Assembly (NCBI GenBank): GCA_002429315.1
Contig: DIZC01000074.1
Coordinates: 1-8,235 of the forward strand
Length of the DNA: 8,235 nucleotides
Direction: 5' to 3'
Source of the DNA: Alphaproteobacteria bacterium UBA6038
GTDB taxonomy: Bacteria > Pseudomonadota > Alphaproteobacteria > Micropepsales > Micropepsaceae
Part shown: piece after piece, positions 1 to 6,085 of the stretch
How positions within the stretch are numbered: position 1 is the stretch's first letter
Layout: each line of letters opens with the position of its first letter
Translations under genes and position numbers: made by a program
The notes under the pieces: generated by a model
What the model was told of the DNA's origin: nothing
What the model saw: the letters and a program-made list of their open reading frames with translations, nothing else
Database searches by the model: none

Positions 1-36
1 CGCAACACCCCCCCGGGGGTGGGGCTGGTCGGCCAA

Positions 37-52
37 CATCTACATCTTGTGG
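37..52. promoter_or_regulatory. Candidate NrdR box 1
   Basis: The 16-mer CATCTACATCTTGTGG fits the strongly conserved core C-w-A-n-A-T-n-T-w-G of the NrdR box (consensus acaCwAtATaTwGtgt as I recall it). NrdR is the ATP-cone and zinc-finger repressor of ribonucleotide reductase genes. The site is followed 16 bases later by GCATTTGAA (69-77). A similar dyad at 182-197 is followed 15 bases later by the same nine bases. If real, it would control a ribonucleotide reductase gene lying left of the window and read leftward. No such gene is visible here, so the assignment rests on the motif alone. Confidence 0.3.
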
Positions 53-181
53 CCGGGACCCCGGCGACGCATTTGAATGGCAAAAATGGGGGGGTGGGGT
101 CCCCCCTCCCCCTCCCGAGCAAAGTTCCCATTCGAACCTCTGGAATTTCGAGGGGGTGTCCCCCGCCTTCCCTTTACCACC

Positions 182-197
182 GCACAAGATGTTGTGG
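182..197. promoter_or_regulatory. Candidate NrdR box 2
   Basis: GCACAAGATGTTGTGG is a near-perfect dyad (CACAA-GATG-TTGTG) and matches every strongly conserved position of the NrdR box consensus. It lies 145 bp from candidate box 1, whereas paired NrdR boxes are usually much closer (a few helical turns), so the pair is unusual if genuine. Like box 1 it is followed by GCATTTGAA (213-221). The target gene would be outside the window. Confidence 0.35.
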
Positions 198-445
198 TTC
201 TGCACGGCGCATGCATTTGAAGTCACGGATTCACGGTTTTGCGTGCGCACACGACGCCTGCTGCGCGCACCTGTCCTGCCGGCGCGGCGACAGCACGGCG
301 ACGCGTCAGGGGCGCGCGCTCGCCGCGATGTTTTTTCAAAGCGCCTGTTCAATCCGATCATGCGCGCATCATACCACAGCTGCGCCGGTGGTAAGCGCGA
401 CGGCCGCAATATTTTTCAAGCCGCTGATTTCACTTTGTGAACTTC

Positions 446-488
446 GCTCCGTTTACCGATCAATTCGGTAAATGGAGCAATTCGGTAA
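446..488. promoter_or_regulatory. Long dyad with extra half-site, possible operator
   Basis: GCTCCGTTTACCGA (446-459) and TCGGTAAATGGAGC (465-478) form 14-base inverted arms around the loop TCAAT, with a single G-T mismatch. The right half-site is then repeated directly: CAATTCGGTAA occurs at 461-471 and again at 478-488, a 17-bp period. The ACCGA/TCGGT core resembles operators of TetR-type and similar dimeric repressors. There is no T-run after the stem on either strand, so an intrinsic terminator for the cupin gene is less likely. The regulator and the regulated gene are not identifiable here. Confidence 0.4.
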
Positions 489-570
489 CGTCGTTCAACA
501 GAGGAATTCGTATCGAGTCCCGGAAATTTCCTGCCCCCGAAATTCGCCGAAATCTACCGGTCTAAAACGA

Positions 571-966
571 TCAGCCGAGGTATTGCTCGTCGGTGACCTT
601 TTCGAGCCACTCCACCACCTTGCCGTCCTTCGCTTCCTGGATGGCGATGTGCGTCATGGCGGTTTTGTCGGTGGCGCCGTGCCAGTGCTTCTTGCCGGGC
701 GGACAGGTGATGACGTCGCCGGGGCGGATTTCCTCTTTCGGTTCGCCCCAGCACTGCGTCCAGCCGAGGCCGGCGGTGACGATCAGCGTCTGGCCGCACG
801 GATGGGTGTGCCAAGCGCTGCGCGCGCCGGGCTCGAAGGTGACGCTGGCGCCGCTGAACTGCGCCGGCCCCGGCGACTGGAACAGCGGCTCGATGCGCAC
901 ATTGCCGGTGAAGTACTCCGCCGGCCCCTTGCTCGCGCCTTGCGACCCATTGCGTTTGATCTGCAT
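571..966 (-). CDS. Cupin, manganese-type (R)-hydroxynitrile lyase-like
   Basis: This encodes a 131-aa single-domain cupin. The metal site is visible as HTHPCGQ (His53, His55, Gln59) plus His94 in KKHWH. Gln replaces the usual cupin Glu. This is the ligand set I recall for the manganese-dependent (R)-hydroxynitrile lyase of Granulicella tundricola, whose length and N-terminus (MEIKRVGSQ there, MQIKRNGSQ here) also match closely. Ala40, Val42 and Gln110, which shape the active site in that enzyme, are present too. Family members cleave or form cyanohydrins in vitro; the physiological substrate is not established, so a role in carbonyl or small-molecule metabolism is inferred. There is no signal peptide, so it should be cytoplasmic. 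I chose the start at 966 because GGAGG lies 6 bases upstream; an upstream in-frame start at 1023 would add 19 unconserved residues. It is monocistronic and divergent from the zinc-ribbon gene. Confidence 0.85.
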   Translation of the reverse strand: MQIKRNGSQGASKGPAEYFTGNVRIEPLFQSPGPAQFSGASVTFEPGARSAWHTHPCGQTLIVTAGLGWTQCWGEPKEEIRPGDVITCPPGKKHWHGATDKTAMTHIAIQEAKDGKVVEWLEKVTDEQYLG

Positions 967-972
967 GGCATT

Positions 973-977
973 CCTCC
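973..977 (-). promoter_or_regulatory. Ribosome binding site of the cupin gene
   Basis: GGAGG on the minus strand, 6 bases before the ATG at 966. It decides the start against the longer frame beginning at 1023. Confidence 0.7.
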
Positions 978-1075
978 GCGTTTCGTCTGAAAACGTGTCG
1001 GGCTCGCTCTGGCGAATGTCCACCTACGAAATTTGTGGCCCGGTTGGCGCCGCGGTGGAATCGACGCGCCGGCCG

Positions 1076-1081
1076 TATAAT
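1076..1081 (+). promoter_or_regulatory. Consensus -10 box for the zinc-ribbon gene
   Basis: A perfect TATAAT in otherwise GC-rich sequence, 34 bases before the ATG at 1116, which would give a short leader. At a 17-bp spacing the -35 position reads CGGTGG, which is poor, so the promoter may need an activator or rely on the -10. The perfect box in a high-GC host suits a recently acquired cassette, but this is inference. Confidence 0.5.
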
Positions 1082-1115
1082 CTGCCTCCCGATTCCCAGA
1101 CGTACGAGCTATAGG

Positions 1116-1946
1116 ATGGAAGATTTTCGAACGCTCGCACGCAACTCCTTGCGGCGCGCCAAAGTCGAGATGGCCACGAACGACTCCGAGCGATTGCGAT
1201 ACGCCGCTTTGGAGTTACGAGAGGCTATGGAAGCGCTCACGTACGACCTGGCGGCTGCTTACAAAGAGGACATTGCTCCTGAACAGTACAAGACTTGGCA
1301 GCCGCGTAAGCTCATGGACGTCCTCCTCGACATTGACCCAGCAATCGGTACCCCGGCAACGATCGCGGCCGGTGAGGAAACCGAATACGGCAAACCGGCT
1401 CCCGCCGAAAATATGAAGGTGCTCGGCACAGACACGCCTATTTCACTGAAAAACATCAAAGAACACTACAATGCTCTAGGATCCTACTTGCATATTCCAT
1501 CGCTGGAGCAGGTGACTGCCGGGAAAGTTCCGGACATAGGTAAACTTCGCACTCGCTGCGAGAGCCTCGTGACTATACTTGGGGAGATTCTGGCGTCACA
1601 GGTGTGGAACGTCACCTTTGGCAATTATGCTACTCTGGCAGCCTGCTTGGAAGAGACCTGCAGGCGGCCCATCAAGCGTCGGATACCGTTTGATAAAAAG
1701 GAAACCGAGATACGCTGCTTCTCGTGTAGTGCCCACTACACGTTAAGGCTGGCCGACAATCACAAGGTACTTTGGGAACCAAAATACGTCATGGTGCCGT
1801 GTGCAAACACCACCTGCAAAAAGGAATTCCCGCTCTGGCCTAGCGAGGTAAAGGTTGGGACCAGGTGGCGCTGCCCGGATTGCAACACGGTCCACGAACT
1901 CCGCCTAGCTGTGGCAACCATCGCCGCGGATTCGTTGACAACATAG
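1116..1946 (+). CDS. Unknown protein, helical N-terminus and C-terminal zinc ribbons
   Basis: This encodes a 276-aa protein I cannot assign to a named family. Residues about 24-60 look strongly helical and amphipathic (RLRYAALELREAMEALTYD), followed by a linker and a second helical part to about 165. The C-terminal third carries three cysteine pairs: C201-x2-C204, C229-x4-C234 and C253-x2-C256, with His260 close by. These suggest one or two zinc ribbons that could bind nucleic acid or protein. There is no signal peptide or membrane segment, so it is probably cytoplasmic. I prefer the ATG at 1116 because it lies just downstream of TATAAT; the in-frame extension to 1035 would start upstream of that promoter. 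The ribosome-binding site is weak. Hand-counted 60-base rows give about 50-60% GC, against about 70% in thrS, which suggests horizontal gain. It lies 119 bp before the next unknown gene on the same strand. The helical domain could be HEPN-like, but I see no clear catalytic R-x4-6-H motif. Confidence 0.75.
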   Translation: MEDFRTLARNSLRRAKVEMATNDSERLRYAALELREAMEALTYDLAAAYKEDIAPEQYKTWQPRKLMDVLLDIDPAIGTPATIAAGEETEYGKPAPAENMKVLGTDTPISLKNIKEHYNALGSYLHIPSLEQVTAGKVPDIGKLRTRCESLVTILGEILASQVWNVTFGNYATLAACLEETCRRPIKRRIPFDKKETEIRCFSCSAHYTLRLADNHKVLWEPKYVMVPCANTTCKKEFPLWPSEVKVGTRWRCPDCNTVHELRLAVATIAADSLTT

Positions 1947-2065
1947 GTATTTAGCAACTGCGGCGCGGGATGAATGCCGTTGATTTCGCATATGGGAAAT
2001 GCGTATCCACCGGAATTCCGCGCACTGCAATCAATGCAAGAGGTCGGGCTTGAGAGTCGTGATAC

Positions 2066-2926
2066 GTGATTAGAATCTTGGATCAAGATTTACGCGTTCG
2101 CGCCGTCCGTCTTCTGCGCGGAGTGCGGAGAACCGATGATCTGGATCGTCTGTTCTTGGGTCAGCGAGACCGCTCGCACGGCTGCCAATGCTTTCTCGAG
2201 GTCGCTAACTTCGTGGCTCATAGAGGCGAGCGAGAGCGAGGGCTTGTTACAAATGTCGCTCGGGACGTTTTCACCAGCTTAGATGTTTGGAGTTTGCCAA
2301 TGAGGGGCGGCAGCGCCTCTTGGAGCGATATCCAACGCGCAGCTTTCGCCAACTTGCGGCTTGCTTCTGATGAACAGTTGCAGAGAGGTTGCGGATGCAG
2401 CCGTGCCAGCGCTCAAAAGCATCTCGAACGGGCTATAGCTAAGGTCGGCCGTGCAGAAACTCTAGGCAGCCGTGAGCTAACGGTACTGGAATACCTTGGA
2501 AATCGGTTGATCTGGAAACCTGCATTCACAGACGATCAGCTGTTTCAGGACTTTAGAACCGTCTTGGTCCGAAACGGACTCCTGACCACTACAGAAACCA
2601 CAGAGTTGAACGGCATCAGTGGTTTTCTGGCTTTATATGCGATATCAGTCATGCACGGATGTTGCGTGGTGCTTGATAACGGGCGCGGCTTTAGCCTCGC
2701 TGCCGGCTATGCGAACAGGTACGAGGTACTAGAGGTGAAAGCGCGCATTATTCTCACCGAAGAGCCGAAACCCATCATAGCACCTATTTGCCTCTTCCTA
2801 ACCCAACTTAAGCCGGAAGGTCACTGTTCTTCCGAATTGATGACCAGCGCTCCGAGTCATCCAGCAGATTGCTGGGAGGGCCCAATTGAAGTCGGCTCCG
2901 ACTGTAAGCTGACCAAAATGGCATAA
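2066..2926 (+). CDS. Conserved-looking hypothetical protein, 286 aa
   Basis: I do not recognise a named family, although segments such as RDRSHG (34-39), ANFVAHRGER (47-56), IWKPAFTD (149-156) and ISVMHG (193-198) look like conserved blocks of a widespread uncharacterised family. The protein has no signal peptide or transmembrane segment and is probably cytoplasmic. The AHR motif at 51-53, near the end of a helix, faintly recalls the basic motif of HEPN RNases, but the full R-x4-6-H signature is not evident. The start is uncertain. The frame opens at GTG 2066 with a weak GAGAG upstream, and the first 20 residues look less constrained than the rest, so a start near GTG 2123 is possible. GC is low for the window: one 60-base row hand-counted at 47%. 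It follows the zinc-ribbon gene on the same strand, suggesting a two-gene acquired cassette. Confidence 0.7.
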   Translation: MIRILDQDLRVRAVRLLRGVRRTDDLDRLFLGQRDRSHGCQCFLEVANFVAHRGERERGLVTNVARDVFTSLDVWSLPMRGGSASWSDIQRAAFANLRLASDEQLQRGCGCSRASAQKHLERAIAKVGRAETLGSRELTVLEYLGNRLIWKPAFTDDQLFQDFRTVLVRNGLLTTTETTELNGISGFLALYAISVMHGCCVVLDNGRGFSLAAGYANRYEVLEVKARIILTEEPKPIIAPICLFLTQLKPEGHCSSELMTSAPSHPADCWEGPIEVGSDCKLTKMA

Positions 2927-3019
2927 CTCTGGACCTCGTCTGTTACGCGGCGGGTACCTAACTGGCGGCACCGGAGCCGTGCGTTGCTTCGCAGAGTGAG
3001 AGCGCTAGCGCGACCGCAT

Positions 3020-3165
3020 CTAATCCACCACATCCTTCCGCCCTTCGGCTTCGCCTTTGATGCGGGCGAGGAAGGCGTCGAGCGCCATCACGCCCAAATC
3101 CTTGCCGGAGCGCAGGCGCACCGCCACTTGGCCCTCCGCCTCTCGCTCTCGGCACCAGAGGATGC
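3020..3165 (-). pseudogene. Decayed duplicate of the thrS 3' end
   Basis: This fragment aligns without gaps to the last 120 bases of intact thrS (4087-4206) with 14 mismatches, about 88% identity. A weaker stretch with a 3-base gap extends to about 3165. It encodes the C-terminal end of the anticodon-binding domain: VAVRLRSGKDLG is identical, then VMALDAF instead of AMPLDAF, and a TAG stop at the homologous position. Homology stops exactly at the stop codon: the bases beyond it (TAG-ATGCGG here, TAG-CCGCAT in thrS) do not match. With only about 47 residues it cannot be a working synthetase. Together with the real thrS end it forms a direct repeat around vapBC, about 1067 bp apart. Confidence 0.85.
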
Positions 3166-3205
3166 GAAACCCTGTCCAACTCCGGAGCTCTCGTCGCAGC
3201 ACAGG

Positions 3206-3643
3206 TTACCCGGTGAGAGGATCGACAACCTCAAGAAACGGAAAGCGGTGGAAATCGGTATCGCGCGTGCAGATGCGCCGGATGCCATGCTCGCGCATGA
3301 GAATGGCCGTGTGCGCATCGTGAAGGATATTTCCCGCCAGGAAGGGCAGCTCCGCGAAGACGGCGGCGGCGATCTGCGGATGCCTGTCCGTCGGGACGAG
3401 GACGCTGAGTCCCGGAGAGGCCAGCAGACCCGAGACGAAAGACCACGCCTTGGGGAGCGTCCACGGGTGGGGCAATCCACGCGGATGCGTCGTAACGCGC
3501 AGAAATTCGAAGATGATAGGCCAGGTCGTGTACCAGGCGTCGGGACGCGAGCGCTGCTGCTCGAGCCACGCCGACGCCCTCGGGTAAAACTTCGTATCGG
3601 CATTGGCGGCGTAAACAAGAATGTTGGTGTCGACCAGGAACAC
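3206..3643 (-). CDS. vapC: VapC-family PIN-domain toxin
   Basis: This 145-aa PIN-domain protein is the toxin half of a type II toxin-antitoxin module. VapC toxins are Mg2+-dependent RNases, usually cutting tRNA or rRNA; the target of this one is unknown. The acidic active-site residues are in place: Asp5 in FLVDTN, Glu46 in IIFEFLR, Asp109 in ILHDA, and Asp128 with Asp130 in TRDTDF. Length and order are those of a complete single-domain VapC, so the toxin is probably active. It starts with GTG directly after the TAG stop of vapB (TAG-GTG, no gap), so translation is likely coupled to the antitoxin, with only a weak GGAAG upstream. The gene ends about 40 bp before the thrS remnant. Confidence 0.9.
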   Translation of the reverse strand: MFLVDTNILVYAANADTKFYPRASAWLEQQRSRPDAWYTTWPIIFEFLRVTTHPRGLPHPWTLPKAWSFVSGLLASPGLSVLVPTDRHPQIAAAVFAELPFLAGNILHDAHTAILMREHGIRRICTRDTDFHRFPFLEVVDPLTG

Positions 3644-3904
3644 CTAGGGCTGCTTCCCGAAGCCGTATAGGCCGCCCTTGTCTTCGTCGAAAAGGCGGTA
3701 GAGCTCGTCTCGGTTTGCGGGATCGACAAACATTTCACCGCCGTGAAACGTCGGCAGCGGGGGCAGTTTCTTTGACTGCTTCTGCTCCCGGAACAGGTTC
3801 CGCAGCGCCGTTTCCACCAGATCGGACATCGTGCGCTGTTGGCGCGCGGCTTCACGCTTGAGTCGCGCCATCACGGTATCATCGATATTCAGTGTCGTCT
3901 TCAT
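3644..3904 (-). CDS. vapB: VapB-like ribbon-helix-helix antitoxin
   Basis: This encodes an 86-aa antitoxin. Residues 1-35 (MKTTLNIDDTVMARLKREA and following) form a ribbon-helix-helix DNA-binding domain. The C-terminal half, rich in charge and ending in DELYRLFDEDKGG and GFGKQP, would wrap and inhibit VapC. I chose the ATG at 3904 because MKTTLNI is the usual start of such proteins; an ATG four codons upstream (3916) is also in frame and neither has a clear ribosome-binding site. It is the first gene of a two-gene operon with vapC, whose GTG follows the stop directly. It probably represses its own promoter together with VapC, and a matching inverted repeat sits just upstream. Confidence 0.88.
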   Translation of the reverse strand: MKTTLNIDDTVMARLKREAARQQRTMSDLVETALRNLFREQKQSKKLPPLPTFHGGEMFVDPANRDELYRLFDEDKGGLYGFGKQP

Positions 3905-3912
3905 ATAGAAAA

Positions 3913-3929
3913 CCATACCATGGGTACGG
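3913..3929. promoter_or_regulatory. Candidate vapBC operator
   Basis: CCATACC-ATG-GGTACGG is an inverted repeat with 7-base arms and one mismatch, ending 9 bases before the vapB ATG on the minus strand. Ribbon-helix-helix antitoxins autoregulate through such short dyads at their promoter. Binding is inferred from position and symmetry only. Confidence 0.35.
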
Positions 3930-3973
3930 CTTTATGTCTACGGGTCAGTTCCGCTGGCGATGACGAATGGAAC

Positions 3974-4080
3974 TTATCCTCCCCGTTTACGGTGGAGACT
4001 GTGGGGGGGGAATTCCCCCTTCCGCCTCATGCTTCGCCGCGCTCGCATTCGGCACCTCCCCCGCAAGCGGGGGAGGATGA
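3974..4080. repeat. Composite palindromic intergenic repeat
   Basis: The outer arms TTATCCTCCCC (3974-3984) and GGGGAGGATGA (4070-4080) are inverted copies matching at 10 of 11 positions. Inside lie the perfect palindrome GGGGG-AATT-CCCCC (4006-4019) and the strong hairpin CCTCCCCCGC-AA-GCGGGGGAGG (4055-4076). The layout resembles the G/C-run palindromic repeats scattered between genes in many alphaproteobacterial genomes (REP-like elements). It fills the gap between vapB and the end of thrS. The family assignment is from memory and would need a genome to confirm copy number. Confidence 0.6.
4055..4076 (-). terminator. GC-rich hairpin downstream of thrS
   Basis: A perfect 10-bp stem with the loop AA (TT on the minus strand), starting 10 bases after the thrS stop codon. 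Its position suits transcript-end formation or 3' protection for thrS. The minus strand continues TGCCGAATG with no U-run, so it is not a classical intrinsic terminator and may simply be part of the intergenic repeat. Confidence 0.35.
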
Positions 4081-4086
4081 ATGCGG

Positions 4087-6072
4087 CTACTCGCCGACAT
4101 CTTTCCGCCCCTCCGCTTCGCCTTTGATGCGGGCGATGAAGGCGTCGAGCGGCATGGCGCCCAAATCCTTGCCGGAGCGCAGGCGCACCGCCACCTTGCC
4201 TTCCGCCGCTTCGCGCTCGCCGACCACCAGCATGTAGGGAATCTTCTTGAGCTGCGCATCGCGGATCTTCTTCTGCATCCGCTCGGCGGACGTGTCGATG
4301 TCCACCCGCAGGCCGGCGGTGCCGTTCACCACCGGTGCAGCGAACAGCGCATCCATCACATGTTGCGCGTACTCGTTCACCTTCTCGCTGATCGGAACGA
4401 TTCGCGCCTGAACCGGCGCAAGCCACACCGGAAATGCGCCGGCATAATGCTCGATCAGAAACGCGGTGAACCGCTCGTGGCTCCCGAGCGGCGCGCGATG
4501 AATGACGTAAAGCGGGTGCTCGGCGCCGTCCTCGCCGATGTATTTGAGATCGAAGGTCTGGGTGGCGAGGAAGTCGAGCTGGTTGGTGGAGATGGCGTAT
4601 TCGGTGCCGATCGCGCTCTTGATCATGAAGTCGACCTTGGGCCCGTAGAACGCCGCCTCCCCTTTCGCCTCCACGTAGGGGTAGCCAGATTCCTCCATCG
4701 CCTGCTTGATGATGCGCATGGCTTCCAGCCACTTCTCCGGCTGATCGACATACTTCTCCAGCTTGTCCAGATCGGGCAGCGCGAAGCGCATGTAATAGTC
4801 CTCGATGCCCATCAGCTCGTAGTAGCGCGCGTGCAGCTGCATCACGCGGATGAACTCGTCCTTCGCCTGGTCGTAGCGGCAGTAGATGTGGGCGTCGTTC
4901 TGGCAGAAGCCGCGCACGCGCATCAGGCCGGAGAGGCCACCCGATGCCTCATAGCGGTAGTCCTGCGCGTATTCCGCAAGGCGGATCGGCAGCTCGCGAT
5001 AGGAATGCCGCGTGGACCCGTACACCAGATGGTGGAACGGGCAGTTCATCGGCCGCAGGTAGTAGTTCTCGCCGTCGATATCGAGCGGCGCGTACATGTC
5101 GTCCCTGTAGTAGGGCAGATGGCGCGAGCGGTAGAACAGCGCTTCCTTGGTGATGTGCGGCGTCGCCACGCGGCGGTAGCCGTCGCGCCGCTCTTCCTGT
5201 AGCGCCAGGAATTCCAGCTCCTGCCGGATGACCATGCCGTTCGGCATCCACAGCGGCAGCCCGGCGCCGACGTCCGGCGAGAAGGTGAAGAGCTCGAGCT
5301 CGCGTCCCAGCTTGCGGTGGTCGCGCTTCTCCTGCTCCTCGAGCTTGTGGAGATAGGCGTCGAGCTCCTTCCGGTCGCGCCAGGCGGTGCCGTAGATGCG
5401 CTGCAGCTGCGCGTTCTTCGCGTCGCCGCGCCAATACGCCCCCGCGATCTTGGTCAGCTTGAACGCGTCGCCGATCTTTCCCGTCGAAGCGAAGTGCGGG
5501 CCGCGGCAGAGGTCGTGCCACGCGCCGTGCCAGTAGAGCGAGACGTCTTCCGACGGCGGCAGGTCCCGGATGATCTCCGCCTTGTACTGCTCGCCCATCT
5601 GCTGGAAGTGCGCGATGGCGCGGTCGCGCGGCCAGACCTCCCGCCGGGTGGGCAGGTCCGCCTTCACGATCTCGTGCATCTTGGCTTCGATCTTGGGCAG
5701 GTCTTCCGGCGTGAAGGGCTGTTCCCGCGCGAAGTCATAATAGAAGCCGTCCTCGATGGCCGGGCCGATGGTGACCTGGGTGCCGGGGTAAAGGTCCTGC
5801 ACCGCCATGGCGAGCACGTGCGCCGCATCGTGCCGGATCAGCTCCAGCGCCTCCGGGTCCTTCTTGGTGATGATGCGGAGTCGCGCATCGCGTTCCAGCG
5901 GACGGAACAAATCCCATTGTTTTCCATCCACTTCGGCCACCAGCGCGGCCTTGGTCAGGCCCGGGCCGATGGAGGCGGCGATCTCGGCCGGCGTCACCCC
6001 CGCCGCGAACGTCATCGCCTTGCCGTCCGGCAAGGTCACGGTCACGTTGGGCGCAGGCTGGGGCGCGGACAC
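4087..6072 (-). CDS. thrS: Threonyl-tRNA synthetase
   Basis: This class II aminoacyl-tRNA synthetase charges tRNA-Thr with threonine using ATP in the cytoplasm. Counted from the chosen start (661 aa), an N-terminal TGS domain (about 8-70) is followed by the editing domain with HDAAH (His81, His85) and CRGPH (Cys189, His193), the catalytic core, and the anticodon-binding domain (about 555-661). The catalytic zinc ligands are Cys344 in PMNCPFH, His395 in DAHIYC and His525 in VIHRAPLGS. The first two are 51 residues apart, as in the E. coli enzyme (Cys334, His385). Length is normal (E. coli 642). PMNCPFHH and the SGGLSGLMRVRGFCQ stretch differ from the common PMNCPGH form. I prefer GTG at 6072 because GGAG lies 9 bases upstream; the ATG at 6108 gives 12 more residues but has no ribosome-binding site. 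It is transcribed alone; its 3' end is duplicated at 3020-3165. Confidence 0.97.
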   Translation of the reverse strand: MSAPQPAPNVTVTLPDGKAMTFAAGVTPAEIAASIGPGLTKAALVAEVDGKQWDLFRPLERDARLRIITKKDPEALELIRHDAAHVLAMAVQDLYPGTQVTIGPAIEDGFYYDFAREQPFTPEDLPKIEAKMHEIVKADLPTRREVWPRDRAIAHFQQMGEQYKAEIIRDLPPSEDVSLYWHGAWHDLCRGPHFASTGKIGDAFKLTKIAGAYWRGDAKNAQLQRIYGTAWRDRKELDAYLHKLEEQEKRDHRKLGRELELFTFSPDVGAGLPLWMPNGMVIRQELEFLALQEERRDGYRRVATPHITKEALFYRSRHLPYYRDDMYAPLDIDGENYYLRPMNCPFHHLVYGSTRHSYRELPIRLAEYAQDYRYEASGGLSGLMRVRGFCQNDAHIYCRYDQAKDEFIRVMQLHARYYELMGIEDYYMRFALPDLDKLEKYVDQPEKWLEAMRIIKQAMEESGYPYVEAKGEAAFYGPKVDFMIKSAIGTEYAISTNQLDFLATQTFDLKYIGEDGAEHPLYVIHRAPLGSHERFTAFLIEHYAGAFPVWLAPVQARIVPISEKVNEYAQHVMDALFAAPVVNGTAGLRVDIDTSAERMQKKIRDAQLKKIPYMLVVGEREAAEGKVAVRLRSGKDLGAMPLDAFIARIKGEAEGRKDVGE

Positions 6073-6081
6073 GGGGATTTT

Positions 6082-6085
6082 CTCC
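6082..6085 (-). promoter_or_regulatory. Ribosome binding site favouring the thrS GTG start
   Basis: GGAG followed by an A-rich spacer of 9 bases before GTG 6072. A TTGACT at 6127-6132 on the minus strand could be a -35 box whose start point would fall near 6100, below the alternative ATG at 6108. The -10 position (GATGGT) is poor, so the promoter part is tentative. Confidence 0.4.

Larger units (their letters stand above)
1..570. other. Gene-free region with G/C-run hairpins and dyads
   Basis: I see no convincing gene in this stretch. The open frames have erratic composition, no ribosome-binding site and no recognisable motif. It does hold several inverted repeats: CACCCCC/GGGGGTG at about 6-21, a G-run/C-run pair at 88-112, GGGGG-TGT-CCCCC at 152-164, and the perfect palindrome GGAAATTTCC at 522-531. 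Two NrdR-box-like dyads and one long dyad are listed separately. There is no minus-strand frame of note either, so the left part may be the upstream region of a leftward gene outside the window. That last point is inference. Confidence 0.5.

Noticed and set aside
130..138. GGTTCGAAT on the minus strand, like a tRNA T-loop
   Set aside because: The flanking bases do not form a T-stem and no acceptor or anticodon arm can be drawn around it.
19..471. Open frame of 150 codons at the left edge, and another at 156-440
   Set aside because: The translations are rich in Arg, Cys, Ser and His with no motif, no ribosome-binding site, and they run through G/C-run hairpins. They look like chance frames in GC-rich sequence.
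1992..2066. IS3 OrfA-like start (YPPEF) upstream of the 286-aa gene
   Set aside because: The resemblance is only a few residues long. There is no helix-turn-helix, no transposase downstream and no inverted repeat pair.
3002..3011. GCGCTAGCGC palindrome next to the thrS remnant, considered as a recombination core
   Set aside because: It is only 10 bp, common by chance in GC-rich DNA, and has no counterpart beside the intact thrS end.
2984..3670. Plus-strand frame of 228 codons opposite vapC and the thrS remnant
   Set aside because: It overlaps vapC with its intact PIN active site, and shows no family motif of its own.
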